Source of the DNA: Flavilitoribacter nigricans DSM 23189 = NBRC 102662
Lineage (GTDB): Bacteria; Bacteroidota; Bacteroidia; Chitinophagales; Saprospiraceae
Assembly: GCF_002646595.1 (NCBI RefSeq)
Contig: NZ_PDUD01000034.1
Location: 122,884-186,883 of the forward strand
Length of the DNA stretch: 64,000 nucleotides
Direction: 5' to 3'
Shown piece after piece: positions 16,003-25,586 of this stretch. How positions within the stretch are numbered: the stretch's first letter is position 1; every line of letters starts with the position of its first letter. Both the position numbers and the translations under genes were made by a program. The notes beneath the pieces are model-generated. The model was not told the origin of the DNA and made no database searches. It saw nothing but the letters and a program-made list of their open reading frames with translations.

Positions 16003-18192
16003 ATGAAAAATATAGCACGTCGTGAATTTCTTCTAAAAAGCGGTTATCTGTCCATTGGATTCAGCCTGCTCGGTTGTACTCAGGGCAGCAACGCGGCAAC
16101 ACCAACACCTCTGGGTGAAGCGGCAGATTTCAGCCTCGATCCCCAGATGGCTCCGCTCCCGGACGGCTCCCGGATCGACGCCTGGCTGCAGGTACTCGAA
16201 AACGGACAGGTGCGGGTGCTGACCGGAAAAATGGAATTGGGCCAGGGCCTCAAAGTAGTCATGCAACAGGTAGCCGGCGAAGAACTGAATATCCCTCCCC
16301 AGCGGATCGACGTGCTTATCGCCGATACCGGCCGCACCCAGAATGAGGGCGTCACGGCCGGCAGCCGATCAGTTGAGCGTAGCGCCATGACGGTACGCCG
16401 CGCCGCTGCCGCCGCCCGCGAGTACATGAAACAGCTGGCCGCCAAAAAATGGGAAACCGATGCGGATGCGCTGGAGCTGACACCGGAGGGTGTCAAAAAC
16501 AATAGCGGAACCATCTTATCCTTCACCGATCTCTTAGCCGGTCAGCAGTTAGATACCGAGATCCCGCAGGACGTTTCCCTGAAACCCAAAGATCAATACC
16601 AGTGGGTGGGTAGTCCCGTTCCCCATCCGGATCTGGAAAAGATCGTACGGGGAGACGCCGTCTACATTCAGGATATGCGTTTGCCGGAAATGGTGCACGC
16701 CCGACTGGTAAGACCACCGGTGTACGATGCCCGTTTGCAAAGCAGGGACCAGGCTATCGAACGGATGCCGGGTGTTTTGCAGATCGTGGAGAACGGTTCT
16801 TTCCTGGCGGTGATCGCCGAGGAAGAATACCAGGCGGTCAAAGCGGCCGATGCCCTGCAAAAGAGTGCACAGTGGGAAAGTGGCACCGCCCTGCCTGAGG
16901 TCCGTTCCTGGGCAGACTATATGTTGGAGCAGGGCGAAAAAGCCAATCATCCGGCTCCTGCTTCCGGTAATGCCCACCACGCAATCTACTCCAAACCTTA
17001 TGTCATGCACGGCTCTATCGGACCGTCCTGTGCCATTGCGGTTTACGATGAAGAGCGCCTACACATCTGGAGTCATTCCCAGGGCGTATATAACCTCCGG
17101 GCTACCGTCAGTGATATGACCGGCATACCGGAGGAGTCCATTCGCGTCACCGGGGTGCGCGGCTCCGGCTGCTATGGACACAACGGGGCGGATGATGTCG
17201 GCGGCGATGCCGCGCTGATCGCCGTGGCTTTTCCCGGCCGGCCGGTACGCCTGCAGTGGCAGCGGTCCGATGAGCACCAGTGGGAACCCTACGGCTCGGC
17301 CATGCGTATGGAGCTGTCCGCGTCCCTGGATAATTCCGGGAGGATCAATTCCTGGCGGTACGATCTGTGGTCCGATGGTCACAGTACCCGGCCACGTGGG
17401 AACGCCGGTAATCTGATCGGTGCCCGCCTGCTGGCGGAACCCGCCGTCTTCGGTGGATCCGGGCGGGTAGGTGGCGGCACGCGTAACTCAGAGCCCTACT
17501 ACCGCATTCCGAAAGTCGATGTCAGCGATCACCACGTTGCCGGTCCGCTACGCACTTCCGCCCTGCGCAGTCTGGGCGCCTACGCCAACATCTTTGCCAT
17601 TGAAAGCTTTATGGATGAGCTGGCCAAAAAAGCCGGTAAAGATCCACTGGATTTCCGGATCGAGCATTCCGATGACGAGCGTTCCGTCGCCGTCCTGGAG
17701 GCTCTGCGCGATCTGATCAAAAGTGAACCTGCTGCTGCCGGTGAAGGACTGGGTATCGCATTTTCCCGCTATAAGAACAGTGCGTCCTACTGTGCGGTCG
17801 CCGCCAAAGTTCGGGTCGATCTGGAACAGAAAAAGATCCGCCCCCTCAAAATGTGGGCCGTGCTGGAAGCCGGCGAAGCCATTAATACGGACGGACTGAA
17901 AAATCAAACGGAAGGCGGGATGATCCAGTCCGCGAGCTGGACGCTGAAAGAGGAAGTCAAATTCGATACGCAGGAGATCCTCAGTAAAAACTGGACGGAA
18001 TATCCCATTATTCGCTACGACGCCATTCCCGAAACCGAAGTTGTGATCATCGACCGGCCGGACCTTCCACCGTTGGGTGCCGGTGAATCCGCACAGGGTC
18101 CCGCGGGAGCGGCTATCGCCAATGCAGTGTATGCAGCCTGTGGAAAACGGGTGCGGGAGTTGCCGATTGAACGGTATTTGTTTGGAAGTTAG
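16003..18192 (+). CDS. iorB: Molybdopterin subunit of aldehyde/xanthine oxidase family (IorB-like)
   Basis: 729 residues. The N-terminus has a twin-arginine-like motif (R6-R7 in ARREFLLKSG) followed by a lipobox-like LLGC with Cys25, suggesting export and lipid attachment. The body matches the IorB/CoxL fold, with GKMELGQGLKVVMQQ for cofactor contact and the C-terminal GAGES motif holding the catalytic Glu (about residue 695). It oxidises aldehydes or N-heterocycles with water as oxygen source; the substrate is unknown. It lies 49 bases after iorA and forms the same transcription unit. Confidence 0.9.
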   Translation: MKNIARREFLLKSGYLSIGFSLLGCTQGSNAATPTPLGEAADFSLDPQMAPLPDGSRIDAWLQVLENGQVRVLTGKMELGQGLKVVMQQVAGEELNIPPQRIDVLIADTGRTQNEGVTAGSRSVERSAMTVRRAAAAAREYMKQLAAKKWETDADALELTPEGVKNNSGTILSFTDLLAGQQLDTEIPQDVSLKPKDQYQWVGSPVPHPDLEKIVRGDAVYIQDMRLPEMVHARLVRPPVYDARLQSRDQAIERMPGVLQIVENGSFLAVIAEEEYQAVKAADALQKSAQWESGTALPEVRSWADYMLEQGEKANHPAPASGNAHHAIYSKPYVMHGSIGPSCAIAVYDEERLHIWSHSQGVYNLRATVSDMTGIPEESIRVTGVRGSGCYGHNGADDVGGDAALIAVAFPGRPVRLQWQRSDEHQWEPYGSAMRMELSASLDNSGRINSWRYDLWSDGHSTRPRGNAGNLIGARLLAEPAVFGGSGRVGGGTRNSEPYYRIPKVDVSDHHVAGPLRTSALRSLGAYANIFAIESFMDELAKKAGKDPLDFRIEHSDDERSVAVLEALRDLIKSEPAAAGEGLGIAFSRYKNSASYCAVAAKVRVDLEQKKIRPLKMWAVLEAGEAINTDGLKNQTEGGMIQSASWTLKEEVKFDTQEILSKNWTEYPIIRYDAIPETEVVIIDRPDLPPLGAGESAQGPAGAAIANAVYAACGKRVRELPIERYLFGS

Positions 18193-18206
18193 GAAATCGG
18201 GAGTAC

Positions 18207-18932
18207 ATGACGATCGGTATTGACGGGTGTAAAAGTGGATGGGTAGCCGCCTTACAACAATCCGGTGAGATCAGGTTGGAAGTGTTTCCGGACCTGGACC
18301 AGCTCTGGCAGCAGTACGGCCCGACCTGTACCTTACTGCTCATCGATATGCCGATCGGCGTTTCCGATGGCGGTCCGGAAGGGCGCAGCTGCGACCGTCT
18401 GGCGCGCCGGATGTTGAGCCCGAGAAGGCACAGCAGCGTGTTCACCCCACCCTGTCGCCAGGCTTTGTACGCTCCGATACTGGAAGCATCCGCGGTCAAT
18501 TATCAACTGACCGGCAAAAAGCTTTCCCGGCAGACCATCAATATTATGCCTAAAATGCGGGAGGTTGATCAATGGCTACGCAACCTGCCTCCAACCGCTC
18601 GCCAACGGATCCGCGAAAGCCACCCGGAAGTGGTTTTTACCGCTCTGAACAGCGGCACCCCATTGTTTTTCAATAAAAAAAGCAAGGAAGGGCAATCGGA
18701 ACGGCTGAACCTGTTGGAGCAACATCATCCCGGTATGCAAGAGATACTGAAGGAAGCACAAAACCGTATCCTGCGGAAAACCGCTCTGACAGATGATCTC
18801 ATCGATGCACTGGTACTGGGCATAGCGTCGAAAATCGCTACAGGATCGCCGGACTGCGGTCAAAGTTTGCCCCATCCTCCGCCACTTGACGCCGAAGGTC
18901 TGCGCATGGAGATCTTTTACGTTAATCCATAG
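18207..18932 (+). CDS. DUF429 protein (RNase H-fold-like)
   Basis: 241 residues starting with the family motif IGIDGCKSGWVAA; LLIDMPIGVSD and the C-terminal DDLIDALVLGI carry the acidic positions of this predicted nuclease-fold group. The biochemical role is unproven. The gene starts 14 bases after iorB, so it is probably cotranscribed, but no functional link to the hydroxylase is obvious. Confidence 0.85.
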   Translation: MTIGIDGCKSGWVAALQQSGEIRLEVFPDLDQLWQQYGPTCTLLLIDMPIGVSDGGPEGRSCDRLARRMLSPRRHSSVFTPPCRQALYAPILEASAVNYQLTGKKLSRQTINIMPKMREVDQWLRNLPPTARQRIRESHPEVVFTALNSGTPLFFNKKSKEGQSERLNLLEQHHPGMQEILKEAQNRILRKTALTDDLIDALVLGIASKIATGSPDCGQSLPHPPPLDAEGLRMEIFYVNP

Positions 18933-18978
18933 AGAAACGGGTCTGATCCACCGGAAATACAATTTGGATGGTCGGTCT

Positions 18979-19395
18979 TCAGCGCTTTCGCCCCGGATCC
19001 AGCCGATTCACAAAATCTTCCGGGATAACCGTGTTTACATTGCCATCTAGAAAAACTCCATCCTGAATGACCAGGGTGTAATAGGTGATCTGCCCCTTTA
19101 CCACGGCACCTTTTATGAGGATAAGCTTTTCACACTTCAGATCCCCATGAAATTCACCCGTTATTTTAATCGTATTTTCCGACTGGCCCAAAACATTGCC
19201 CCGCAGGGTGCCCGCCAGATGTAAATGCACTCCGGGCGCAAGCAGCAGGTGCGCTTCGTTGTTCCCATTCAGAACGATAGTTTCGTCGAGAACCCGATCC
19301 TCACGCAGGTTGGCCACCTCCGGAGCGTCGGCCCAGTTCCAGGGCTCCAGTATATCCACATTGAGCCATTTCCGTATTCTGTTCTTCCAATTCAT
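18979..19395 (-). CDS. Bactofilin-like polymer-forming protein
   Basis: 138 residues with a central right-handed beta-helix of about ten short rungs (HLHLAGTLRGNVLG, IKITGEFHGDLKCEKLILIKGAVVKGQITYY-type repeats), typical of bactofilins (DUF583). Bactofilins self-assemble into filaments at the membrane and affect cell shape. The N-terminal 40 residues are basic and Trp-rich (NWKNRIRKWLN), a possible membrane-binding segment. It is convergent with the DUF429 gene. Confidence 0.8.
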   Translation of the reverse strand: MNWKNRIRKWLNVDILEPWNWADAPEVANLREDRVLDETIVLNGNNEAHLLLAPGVHLHLAGTLRGNVLGQSENTIKITGEFHGDLKCEKLILIKGAVVKGQITYYTLVIQDGVFLDGNVNTVIPEDFVNRLDPGRKR

Positions 19396-19458
19396 CCGGA
19401 GTTTTTTGGTCCGTTGCCCGTTTCCATTAAGCTCCCGTTTAGCACCTGCTTATTCCCA

Positions 19459-22400
19459 CTATTTCTTCGGTAGCAGGATATATGGAATGTCCTCCTCTTC
19501 GATGGCCGCCTGGTAAGCCGGAAGCTCCTCCCGGATCAGTTTTTGGTAGGCCTCGTCAAAAGGTTGGTATTCCCGTTGCAGATCGGTCCAGCGCTCCAGT
19601 TCACCGGCAGAGGGCTGATCATTCTGACTGATCACCACCCGGTACAGGCGAATCAGGTGATTGGTGAATTTCCGGGGATAATTGATCTCATCCTGACTGG
19701 TCTCGATCTGTCGCTGGTAGATCATATCTTCCAGTTCCAAAGCCCGGTCACTTAGTTTTTTCCCGGCCTCCCGGAGCTGCGGAAATTCGTCGCGGGAAGT
19801 CAGATTTTTATTCGTCTGCCCGATCTGTTCCCGGATGGCCCGTAGGTTCTGCAGTCGCCGCTGGCTTTCCGTTAGGAGGGCGGCTACATCGAATGCCAGT
19901 TTGAAATTTGCCAGCAGATCGCGGTCGGATACTTCCCAACGCGGATCTTTAAGGATATTGAAGTCCTGAGTAAATTCTTTCTCTCCCACCCGGAGGCGTA
20001 CCGTGTATTTTCCCGGAGCCGCCTGTGGCCCCTCACCCGGATAGCGCATATCCATCATCATCAGATCGGGCACCAGTTCCGGACGGGGATAACTTTGGTC
20101 CCACTCCACCTGATTGATACCGGCTTCCACCTCGAGTTGCTCCTCTTTTTCCTCCGCTCCGGTCCACCAGCTTTGGATCTCTTCGCCCCGGGCATCCAAA
20201 ATACTGAGTTCGACCTTTTCACTGGAATCCACTTCTTCCAGATAAAAGCGGATATTGGCCCGATAAGGCGAATATCCACCTTCGCTCCATCCCAGATTAG
20301 TCCGGTACGTATCGGCCAGTGGGAATAATTGCACGGATGCCGACTTGGACTCCCGCTTCAATTCCCGCAGCAGACTAATGTCATCCATGATCCAGAAGCC
20401 ACGGCCCTGCGTCGAAATTACCAGATCCCCGCGGTGCACTTCCAGGTCGGTGATGGGCGTATACGGCAGGTTTCGCTGTAAGGTTTGCCAGTTGGCGCCA
20501 TCATCCATCGAGTAATAGATCCCGAATTCCGTGCCGGCAAAAAGCAGGCCCGTCATTTCCTCATCTTCATCGATAGCCCGCACAAAATGGCCATCGGGAA
20601 TACCGTTGGTGATCTTTTCCCAGTTCTTACCGTAGTTTTCAGTTTTGAAAATATAGGGTTTGAAATCATTATCCCGGTAACGGTACACGACCGCATAAGC
20701 CTTTCCAGCCTGGTGGGCAGAAGGGCAAATGGCGTTGACCGTACCCTCGGCTGGCATATTTTTGGGTGTGATATCCTGCCAGTCTTTACCACCATTGCGG
20801 GTCAGTTGGATCCGTCCGTCGTCCGAACCTACCCACAGCGTACGCGCATCGTGGGGGTCTTCTTCAAAACTAAAAATGGTACTGTACACTTCCACACCGG
20901 TAGCATCGTGCTGGATGGGCCCGCCCGGAATACCGTGGTATTTATCCAGCTTATTGGTCAGGTCCGGACTGATCAATTGCCAGTTCTGACCTTCGTCGGT
21001 AGAGCGATGTACATAGTTGGAAGTATGATAGATCACCGTCGGATCGTGGCGGGATACCCGGATCGGAAAATTCCACTGCCAACGGTATTTAAGTTTCCGT
21101 TGTTCGGTACCTTCCGTGTAGTGTGGATAGGCTCCCACATCCCGGTACTCATCCGTTTTGCGATTGATTCGGGTAATGATGCCGCTGTAAGTGGTGGCGT
21201 AAACAATATCCGGATCGGTGGGATGGACCGCAACGTCCGCGCTCTCTCCCCCACCAACTTCATACCAGTGCTGTTTGGCGTCGAGCCCACCGGAAACCCG
21301 GCTGGGGATCGAGATAGTCGTATTGTCCTGCTGGCCCGCATACAGGCGATAAGGGAATTGATTGTCGACCGTCAGCCGGTAGAATTCGGCCGTAGGCTGG
21401 TTATTTTGTGTCGTCCAGGTCCGGCCCCCGTTGAGCGTAATGGTGGCACCGCCGTCATTGGTATTGATGAAAATATCGGGATTGTCGGGATTGATCCATA
21501 CGGCGTGGCAGTCTCCGTGGGGAACCCCGAAGCGGGTATCAAAGGTTTTGCCACCGTCGATCGATTTGTAAAAGCCGGTATTGGTCACGTAGACCGTATT
21601 CTCGTTCTGCGGGTCGGCAAAGATCCGGGAATAATACCAGCCGCGCTGGCGGAGTTTATGGTCGCGGTTAATGCGTTTAAAACTCGCACCGCCGTCATCC
21701 GAGCGGTATACGCCGCCGGCTTCTTCCGCGGCAGTCTGTTGGATCACCCAGATACGTTTGGGATTAACCGGTGAAATATCGACACCGATCTTTCCGATCA
21801 GTCCTTCGGGCAGACCGTTGGTAATGCGTTCCCAGTTCTTACCGGCATCCACGGAGCGGTAAAGGCCGCCGGTTTCGCCGCCGTCGATCAGTGTCCATGG
21901 CTTGCGTTCGGCCCGCCACATTCCCGCGTAGATGATCGCCGAATTCTCCGGATGGATGGCCAGGTCCACCGCGCCGGTTGTATCGTTCAGGAAGAAGACC
22001 TGCTCCCAGCTGTCGCCGCCGTCCGTAGATTTGTAAACGCCGCGTTCTTTGTTGGGGCCAAAGATATTGCCCAGGGCGGCAGCGTACACTACGTTCGGAT
22101 CGTGGGGATCATAAACGATATCGCCGATCTGTCCGCATTTTTCCATGCCGACCTTTTTCCAGTTTTCACCGCCATCGATGGTTTTGTACATGCCCACGCC
22201 GGGACTCACATTGCCTCGCGGACTATCCGAACCGGTGCCCACCAGGATGGTCTCGGGAGCGCGATGGGACACCGCGATCGAACCGATGCTGCCGCATTCG
22301 ATGCCGCTGTCGGAGATATTGGTCCAGCTATTTCCCGCATCATCGGTTTTCCAGACGCCACCACCGGTATAGCCGGCGTAAAAGACGAAAGGCTGTCCGG

Positions 22401-22563
22401 GCACTCCGGTAGCTGCTGTAGCCCGACCTCCGCGAAACGGCCCGGCAAAACGGTATTCCAGCGTTTCCAGCCACTCCGAAGGTATTGCTTGTGAAAATGA
22501 GTATAAAGGTGTGCAGATAATGGCCAGGACGGCCAAGGTCCGTAGAGATCGAATCGTACGCAT
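19459..22563 (-). CDS. Large secreted BNR/sortilin-type beta-propeller protein
   Basis: 1034 residues with signal peptide (to about FSQA). Residues about 30-740 contain many Asp-box/BNR repeats of type S.DGG.NW (for example TIDGGENWKKV, STDGGDSWEQV, SDDGGASFKRI, NDGGATITLNGG), forming one or two propellers like VPS10/sortilin and exo-glycanases. The remaining region (about 770-1034) has a beta domain and a helical end. It is often labelled a glycosyl hydrolase, but catalytic residues cannot be confirmed here. The gene stands alone between bactofilin and the cold-shock protein. Confidence 0.85.
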   Translation of the reverse strand: MRTIRSLRTLAVLAIICTPLYSFSQAIPSEWLETLEYRFAGPFRGGRATAATGVPGQPFVFYAGYTGGGVWKTDDAGNSWTNISDSGIECGSIGSIAVSHRAPETILVGTGSDSPRGNVSPGVGMYKTIDGGENWKKVGMEKCGQIGDIVYDPHDPNVVYAAALGNIFGPNKERGVYKSTDGGDSWEQVFFLNDTTGAVDLAIHPENSAIIYAGMWRAERKPWTLIDGGETGGLYRSVDAGKNWERITNGLPEGLIGKIGVDISPVNPKRIWVIQQTAAEEAGGVYRSDDGGASFKRINRDHKLRQRGWYYSRIFADPQNENTVYVTNTGFYKSIDGGKTFDTRFGVPHGDCHAVWINPDNPDIFINTNDGGATITLNGGRTWTTQNNQPTAEFYRLTVDNQFPYRLYAGQQDNTTISIPSRVSGGLDAKQHWYEVGGGESADVAVHPTDPDIVYATTYSGIITRINRKTDEYRDVGAYPHYTEGTEQRKLKYRWQWNFPIRVSRHDPTVIYHTSNYVHRSTDEGQNWQLISPDLTNKLDKYHGIPGGPIQHDATGVEVYSTIFSFEEDPHDARTLWVGSDDGRIQLTRNGGKDWQDITPKNMPAEGTVNAICPSAHQAGKAYAVVYRYRDNDFKPYIFKTENYGKNWEKITNGIPDGHFVRAIDEDEEMTGLLFAGTEFGIYYSMDDGANWQTLQRNLPYTPITDLEVHRGDLVISTQGRGFWIMDDISLLRELKRESKSASVQLFPLADTYRTNLGWSEGGYSPYRANIRFYLEEVDSSEKVELSILDARGEEIQSWWTGAEEKEEQLEVEAGINQVEWDQSYPRPELVPDLMMMDMRYPGEGPQAAPGKYTVRLRVGEKEFTQDFNILKDPRWEVSDRDLLANFKLAFDVAALLTESQRRLQNLRAIREQIGQTNKNLTSRDEFPQLREAGKKLSDRALELEDMIYQRQIETSQDEINYPRKFTNHLIRLYRVVISQNDQPSAGELERWTDLQREYQPFDEAYQKLIREELPAYQAAIEEEDIPYILLPKK

Positions 22564-22672
22564 AATTTTGCCTGGGAATTGATGATCAGAAAAAATATTT
22601 ACACTTCTATTTGCCGTTTATCCTTCCCCGATCATTGCAGTTCCGGCAGATCCCACCTAAAACGATCCTTAA

Positions 22673-23104
22673 TCAAATCAGTTTTACTTCGATGGCAATT
22701 GGGCCTTTAGGTCCTTTGCCGACCTCAAAACTGACTTTATCATTATCCTTGATCCGATCGATCAGGCCTTCTACATGAACGAAAAAGCTGTCTTTGGTCT
22801 CCTGATCAATAATGAAGCCATAGCCTTTTTCCTCATTGAAGAATTTCACCGTACCGTTTCGGACAAAATCGGAAGCGTCTGATTTCTCCTGTTTCGGGGT
22901 ACTCACATCTATGTCTTCCGCTTTGATCTTTTTCCTTTTGGCAGGATCGGGAGGGGTCGGGGTAAGGTTGCCGAATTCGTCCACATACATGAACTCGGGT
23001 GTACTTGTATCGTCGTTTTTGCGTTGTTCTTTTCTTTCCTGCTTTTCCTTCTGCCGCTTTCGCTTTTTCTTCTCTCTTTCCTTTTTGTTGAAACTGTCCG
23101 CCAT
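22673..23104 (-). CDS. Cold-shock-domain protein with charged N-terminal extension
   Basis: 143 residues. The C-terminal 65 residues form a cold-shock domain with RNP1-like KGYGFII and RNP2-like FFVHVEG. The N-terminal 75 residues are an extended Lys/Glu/Arg-rich stretch (KKEREKKKRKRQKEKQERKE), then an acidic/polar linker with DEFGNLTPTPPDP. Plain CspA is about 70 residues, so this is a fused form, seen in Bacteroidota. It probably binds RNA or single-stranded DNA. Confidence 0.88.
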   Translation of the reverse strand: MADSFNKKEREKKKRKRQKEKQERKEQRKNDDTSTPEFMYVDEFGNLTPTPPDPAKRKKIKAEDIDVSTPKQEKSDASDFVRNGTVKFFNEEKGYGFIIDQETKDSFFVHVEGLIDRIKDNDKVSFEVGKGPKGPIAIEVKLI

Positions 23105-23478
23105 AAATGCTTATTAATGCGAAAAAATAATGGCTATGATCAGCATTAAACGGATAGTTTGTGGAATTTCAAAGTATCTAGTTAAGACTGAAAATAATCT
23201 GTCACTGGTAAATGTAACCATTTAAAATTTAAGCAAGCCGGGAAGCCTGTTTTTATTTAGGGTCTTCCACAGGAATGCGGCCGGACCTTTATCCTTCAAT
23301 AAATCCAGTCAACCGGTTCCGGAGCGGGAAAGATGGGAACCGGCAGGAGGATTTCCGTCAGAATTCTCCCATTCCGTACTTATTAACTATTAAATCCATA
23401 AATTGGATGGAAAGTCAGGAGCGGGCGAAGGATTAACCGTTACCCTTCCTGACCAGCTAACACTACAAACCCAGTATC
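23105..23478. other. Divergent intergenic region, 374 bp
   Basis: No gene is supported. It separates the cold-shock protein (minus) from the PIG-L gene (plus). On the minus strand GATACTTTG (near 23175) resembles a -7 box one base short. A 7-bp hairpin (GTCAGGA/TCCTGAC, 23414-23420 with 23447-23453) lies in the leader of the plus-strand gene. Confidence 0.5.
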
Positions 23479-25038
23479 ATGAAAGACCATCTTAAACACC
23501 TTTATCGGCTCCTAACGATATTTCCCATTTTCCTGCTGTGCAACTTATCGGCACTTTCCGCTCAGGAAGTTCCCCTGCAGGTGATCGTCATTGGCGCCCA
23601 CCCCGATGACGCCGATCTTTGTGCCGGCGGTACGGCTTCGCTATGGGCCAGTATGGGGCACAATGTCAAATTCCTTTCCCTCACCAACGGTGATGCCGGG
23701 CACCAGGATACGGGAGGCGGTGCCCTGGCCAAACGCCGCCGTGCAGAAGCCAAAGAATCCGCCCGCCGCCTGGGCATTGCTGAATACGAAGTACTGGATA
23801 ACCACGACGGAGAGCTCACTCCTACCCTCGAGGTACGCCTGCAGGTGATCCGCCGGATCCGTCGCTGGAACGCCGATGTAGTCATCCTGCCCCGGCCAAA
23901 CGATTACCACCCCGATCACCGAAATACCGGACTGGTCGTGCAGGACGCCGCCTATATGGTCATTGTCCCGAACGTGGCGTCGGATACGCCCCCACTGGAG
24001 AAAAATCCGGTCTTCCTCTACTGCCAGGATCGCTTTCAGAAGCCGAATCCCTTCGAGGCCGATATCGCAGTGAACATCGATCCGGTATTTGAAAAGAAAG
24101 TAGACGGACTGGATGCGCACGTCTCTCAGTTTTACGAATGGCTACCCTGGACCGTACAGGCCCTCGATCAGGTACCCGAGGATGTAACGAAACGCAAACA
24201 ATGGCTGGCGAATAACCGACGTCGCCCCATCAATCCGGCCATCAAGACCGCCCTCGAGAAATGGTACGGGCCCGACTTCGCTTCGGAAATACAAAATGCG
24301 GAAGCTTTCGAGATCTGTGAATACGGGCGGCAGCCCGATGATGCGGCCATTCGGCAGTTATTCCCGATGCTGGGCGTAAATACCCCGAGTATCCGGGCCG
24401 AAAAAACCCTGGAACCCATGCGGATCGACGGTTATCTGAACGAATCGGTTTACGAAACGGCCGGTCTGGTCTACCTGAGAAATAGCGTCAACAAAGAAGC
24501 CATTGATGATCCGGCCTACGCTACCACCGTACAGGTAGCCTACGATGACACCCATCTTTACGTAGCTTTTCACTGTCCGGATCGGGATATTCACAGCAGT
24601 TTTAGCAAAAGAGATGAGCACCTCTGGAAAGAAGAAGCCGTCGAGGTATTTATCGATACCGACGACGAACCGAACAACTATTTGGAGCTGGAAGTCTCTC
24701 CCAAAAATGTGCTGTACGACAGCTACATTGTCGATCCGAAAAATATCGATGTGGAAGAAACGCTAAAGTACAATCTGAAAGGCATAAAAACCGCCGTGGC
24801 CCTGTCCGGTACTACCGACAACCGAAAGGATACGGACCATTTCTGGACGGTGGAAATGGCTATTCCCTTTGCGGAAATTGCCGAGGATTTCCATCCGGAT
24901 CAGTTGGCGGGTAACAGTTGGAAGATCAACTTCTACCGGATCAATCACGACGCCAGCCCGATCGAATATATGGCCTGGTCGCCAACGGAAGGTAGTTTTC
25001 ACCGACCGGAACGCTTCGGTCGGATCATTTTCCGGTAG
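23479..25038 (+). CDS. PIG-L family deacetylase fused to CBM9-like domain
   Basis: 519 residues with signal peptide (about 1-29). The N-terminal domain (about 33-300) has the PIG-L zinc motif H41-P-D-D44 (IGAHPDDADLC) and the downstream YHPDHRNT. PIG-L enzymes remove acetyl groups from N-acetylglucosamine-type sugars. From about 320 to 519 a carbohydrate-binding CBM9-like beta domain follows (WKEEAVEVFIDTDDEPNNYLELEVSP). The fusion suggests an exported deacetylase that is held on its glycan. It has no obvious operon partners. Confidence 0.88.
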   Translation: MKDHLKHLYRLLTIFPIFLLCNLSALSAQEVPLQVIVIGAHPDDADLCAGGTASLWASMGHNVKFLSLTNGDAGHQDTGGGALAKRRRAEAKESARRLGIAEYEVLDNHDGELTPTLEVRLQVIRRIRRWNADVVILPRPNDYHPDHRNTGLVVQDAAYMVIVPNVASDTPPLEKNPVFLYCQDRFQKPNPFEADIAVNIDPVFEKKVDGLDAHVSQFYEWLPWTVQALDQVPEDVTKRKQWLANNRRRPINPAIKTALEKWYGPDFASEIQNAEAFEICEYGRQPDDAAIRQLFPMLGVNTPSIRAEKTLEPMRIDGYLNESVYETAGLVYLRNSVNKEAIDDPAYATTVQVAYDDTHLYVAFHCPDRDIHSSFSKRDEHLWKEEAVEVFIDTDDEPNNYLELEVSPKNVLYDSYIVDPKNIDVEETLKYNLKGIKTAVALSGTTDNRKDTDHFWTVEMAIPFAEIAEDFHPDQLAGNSWKINFYRINHDASPIEYMAWSPTEGSFHRPERFGRIIFR

Positions 25039-25052
25039 GATCGTTGTTCAAT

Positions 25053-25095
25053 CCGCAGCGGGAATCATTGGAGAAAGAAAGGCTTCCCGCTGCGG
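25053..25095 (+). terminator. Strong hairpin after PIG-L gene
   Basis: A perfect 12-bp GC-rich stem (CCGCAGCGGGAA, 25053-25064, with 25084-25095) and 19-base loop begin 14 bases after the stop. There is no T tract, so it may act as a mRNA 3-prime stabiliser or a Rho-type pause. Confidence 0.45.
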
Positions 25096-25242
25096 GGGAA
25101 CTAATCCCGGCCCAGATGGCGATACAATATGACAATGGTCATAACCTACCTCTTCTTCCTGTTTCACTAAGATTTTGCCGAATAATAAAGGTAGAAAGTG
25201 GGTGTCTGACACAATGCGTTGCAGCCGATGACCGGACTTCGG

Positions 25243-25533
25243 TTAATCATAACTCACCCGGTCCCGGATCGTTCCGTCTTCCCGGTGGATTATCACGTCC
25301 GATTTATAGTTGCGGGCGATGGATTTGGCCCGATCGATGGCATCGCTCTGGTATTTGTAGGTAGCGGTTACCCGCTCGTTACCTTCGCCCCGTACCGCCC
25401 AGCCGTCCTCGTAGGGCACTACGTGCTGGTGGTGCGTGCGGGCGCTCGTACGAACGCCCATATTTTTCAAAATGATCTTGGCTATCTTTTTGAGCAGATT
25501 GACCCAGAAATTGGATTTGCGGATATCGGACAT
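25243..25533 (-). CDS. DUF2188 small protein
   Basis: 96 residues. The C-terminal 60 residues have the DUF2188 pattern: HHQHVVPYEDGWAVRGEGNERV, then SDAIDRAKSIARNYKSDVIIHREDGTIRDR. The N-terminal 35 residues are basic and helical (LLKKIAKIILKNM). The function of DUF2188 is not known. The gene is alone between two larger genes. Confidence 0.85.
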   Translation of the reverse strand: MSDIRKSNFWVNLLKKIAKIILKNMGVRTSARTHHQHVVPYEDGWAVRGEGNERVTATYKYQSDAIDRAKSIARNYKSDVIIHREDGTIRDRVSYD

Positions 25534-25586
25534 AGTTTTCGCAGTTCAAATTAAGTGACCTAAGATAGCATTTCCCCGATAAAGGA

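Noticed and set aside
20485..21774. A 429-codon open frame antisense to the BNR propeller gene
   Set aside because: A shadow caused by the repeated Asp-box codons of the real gene.
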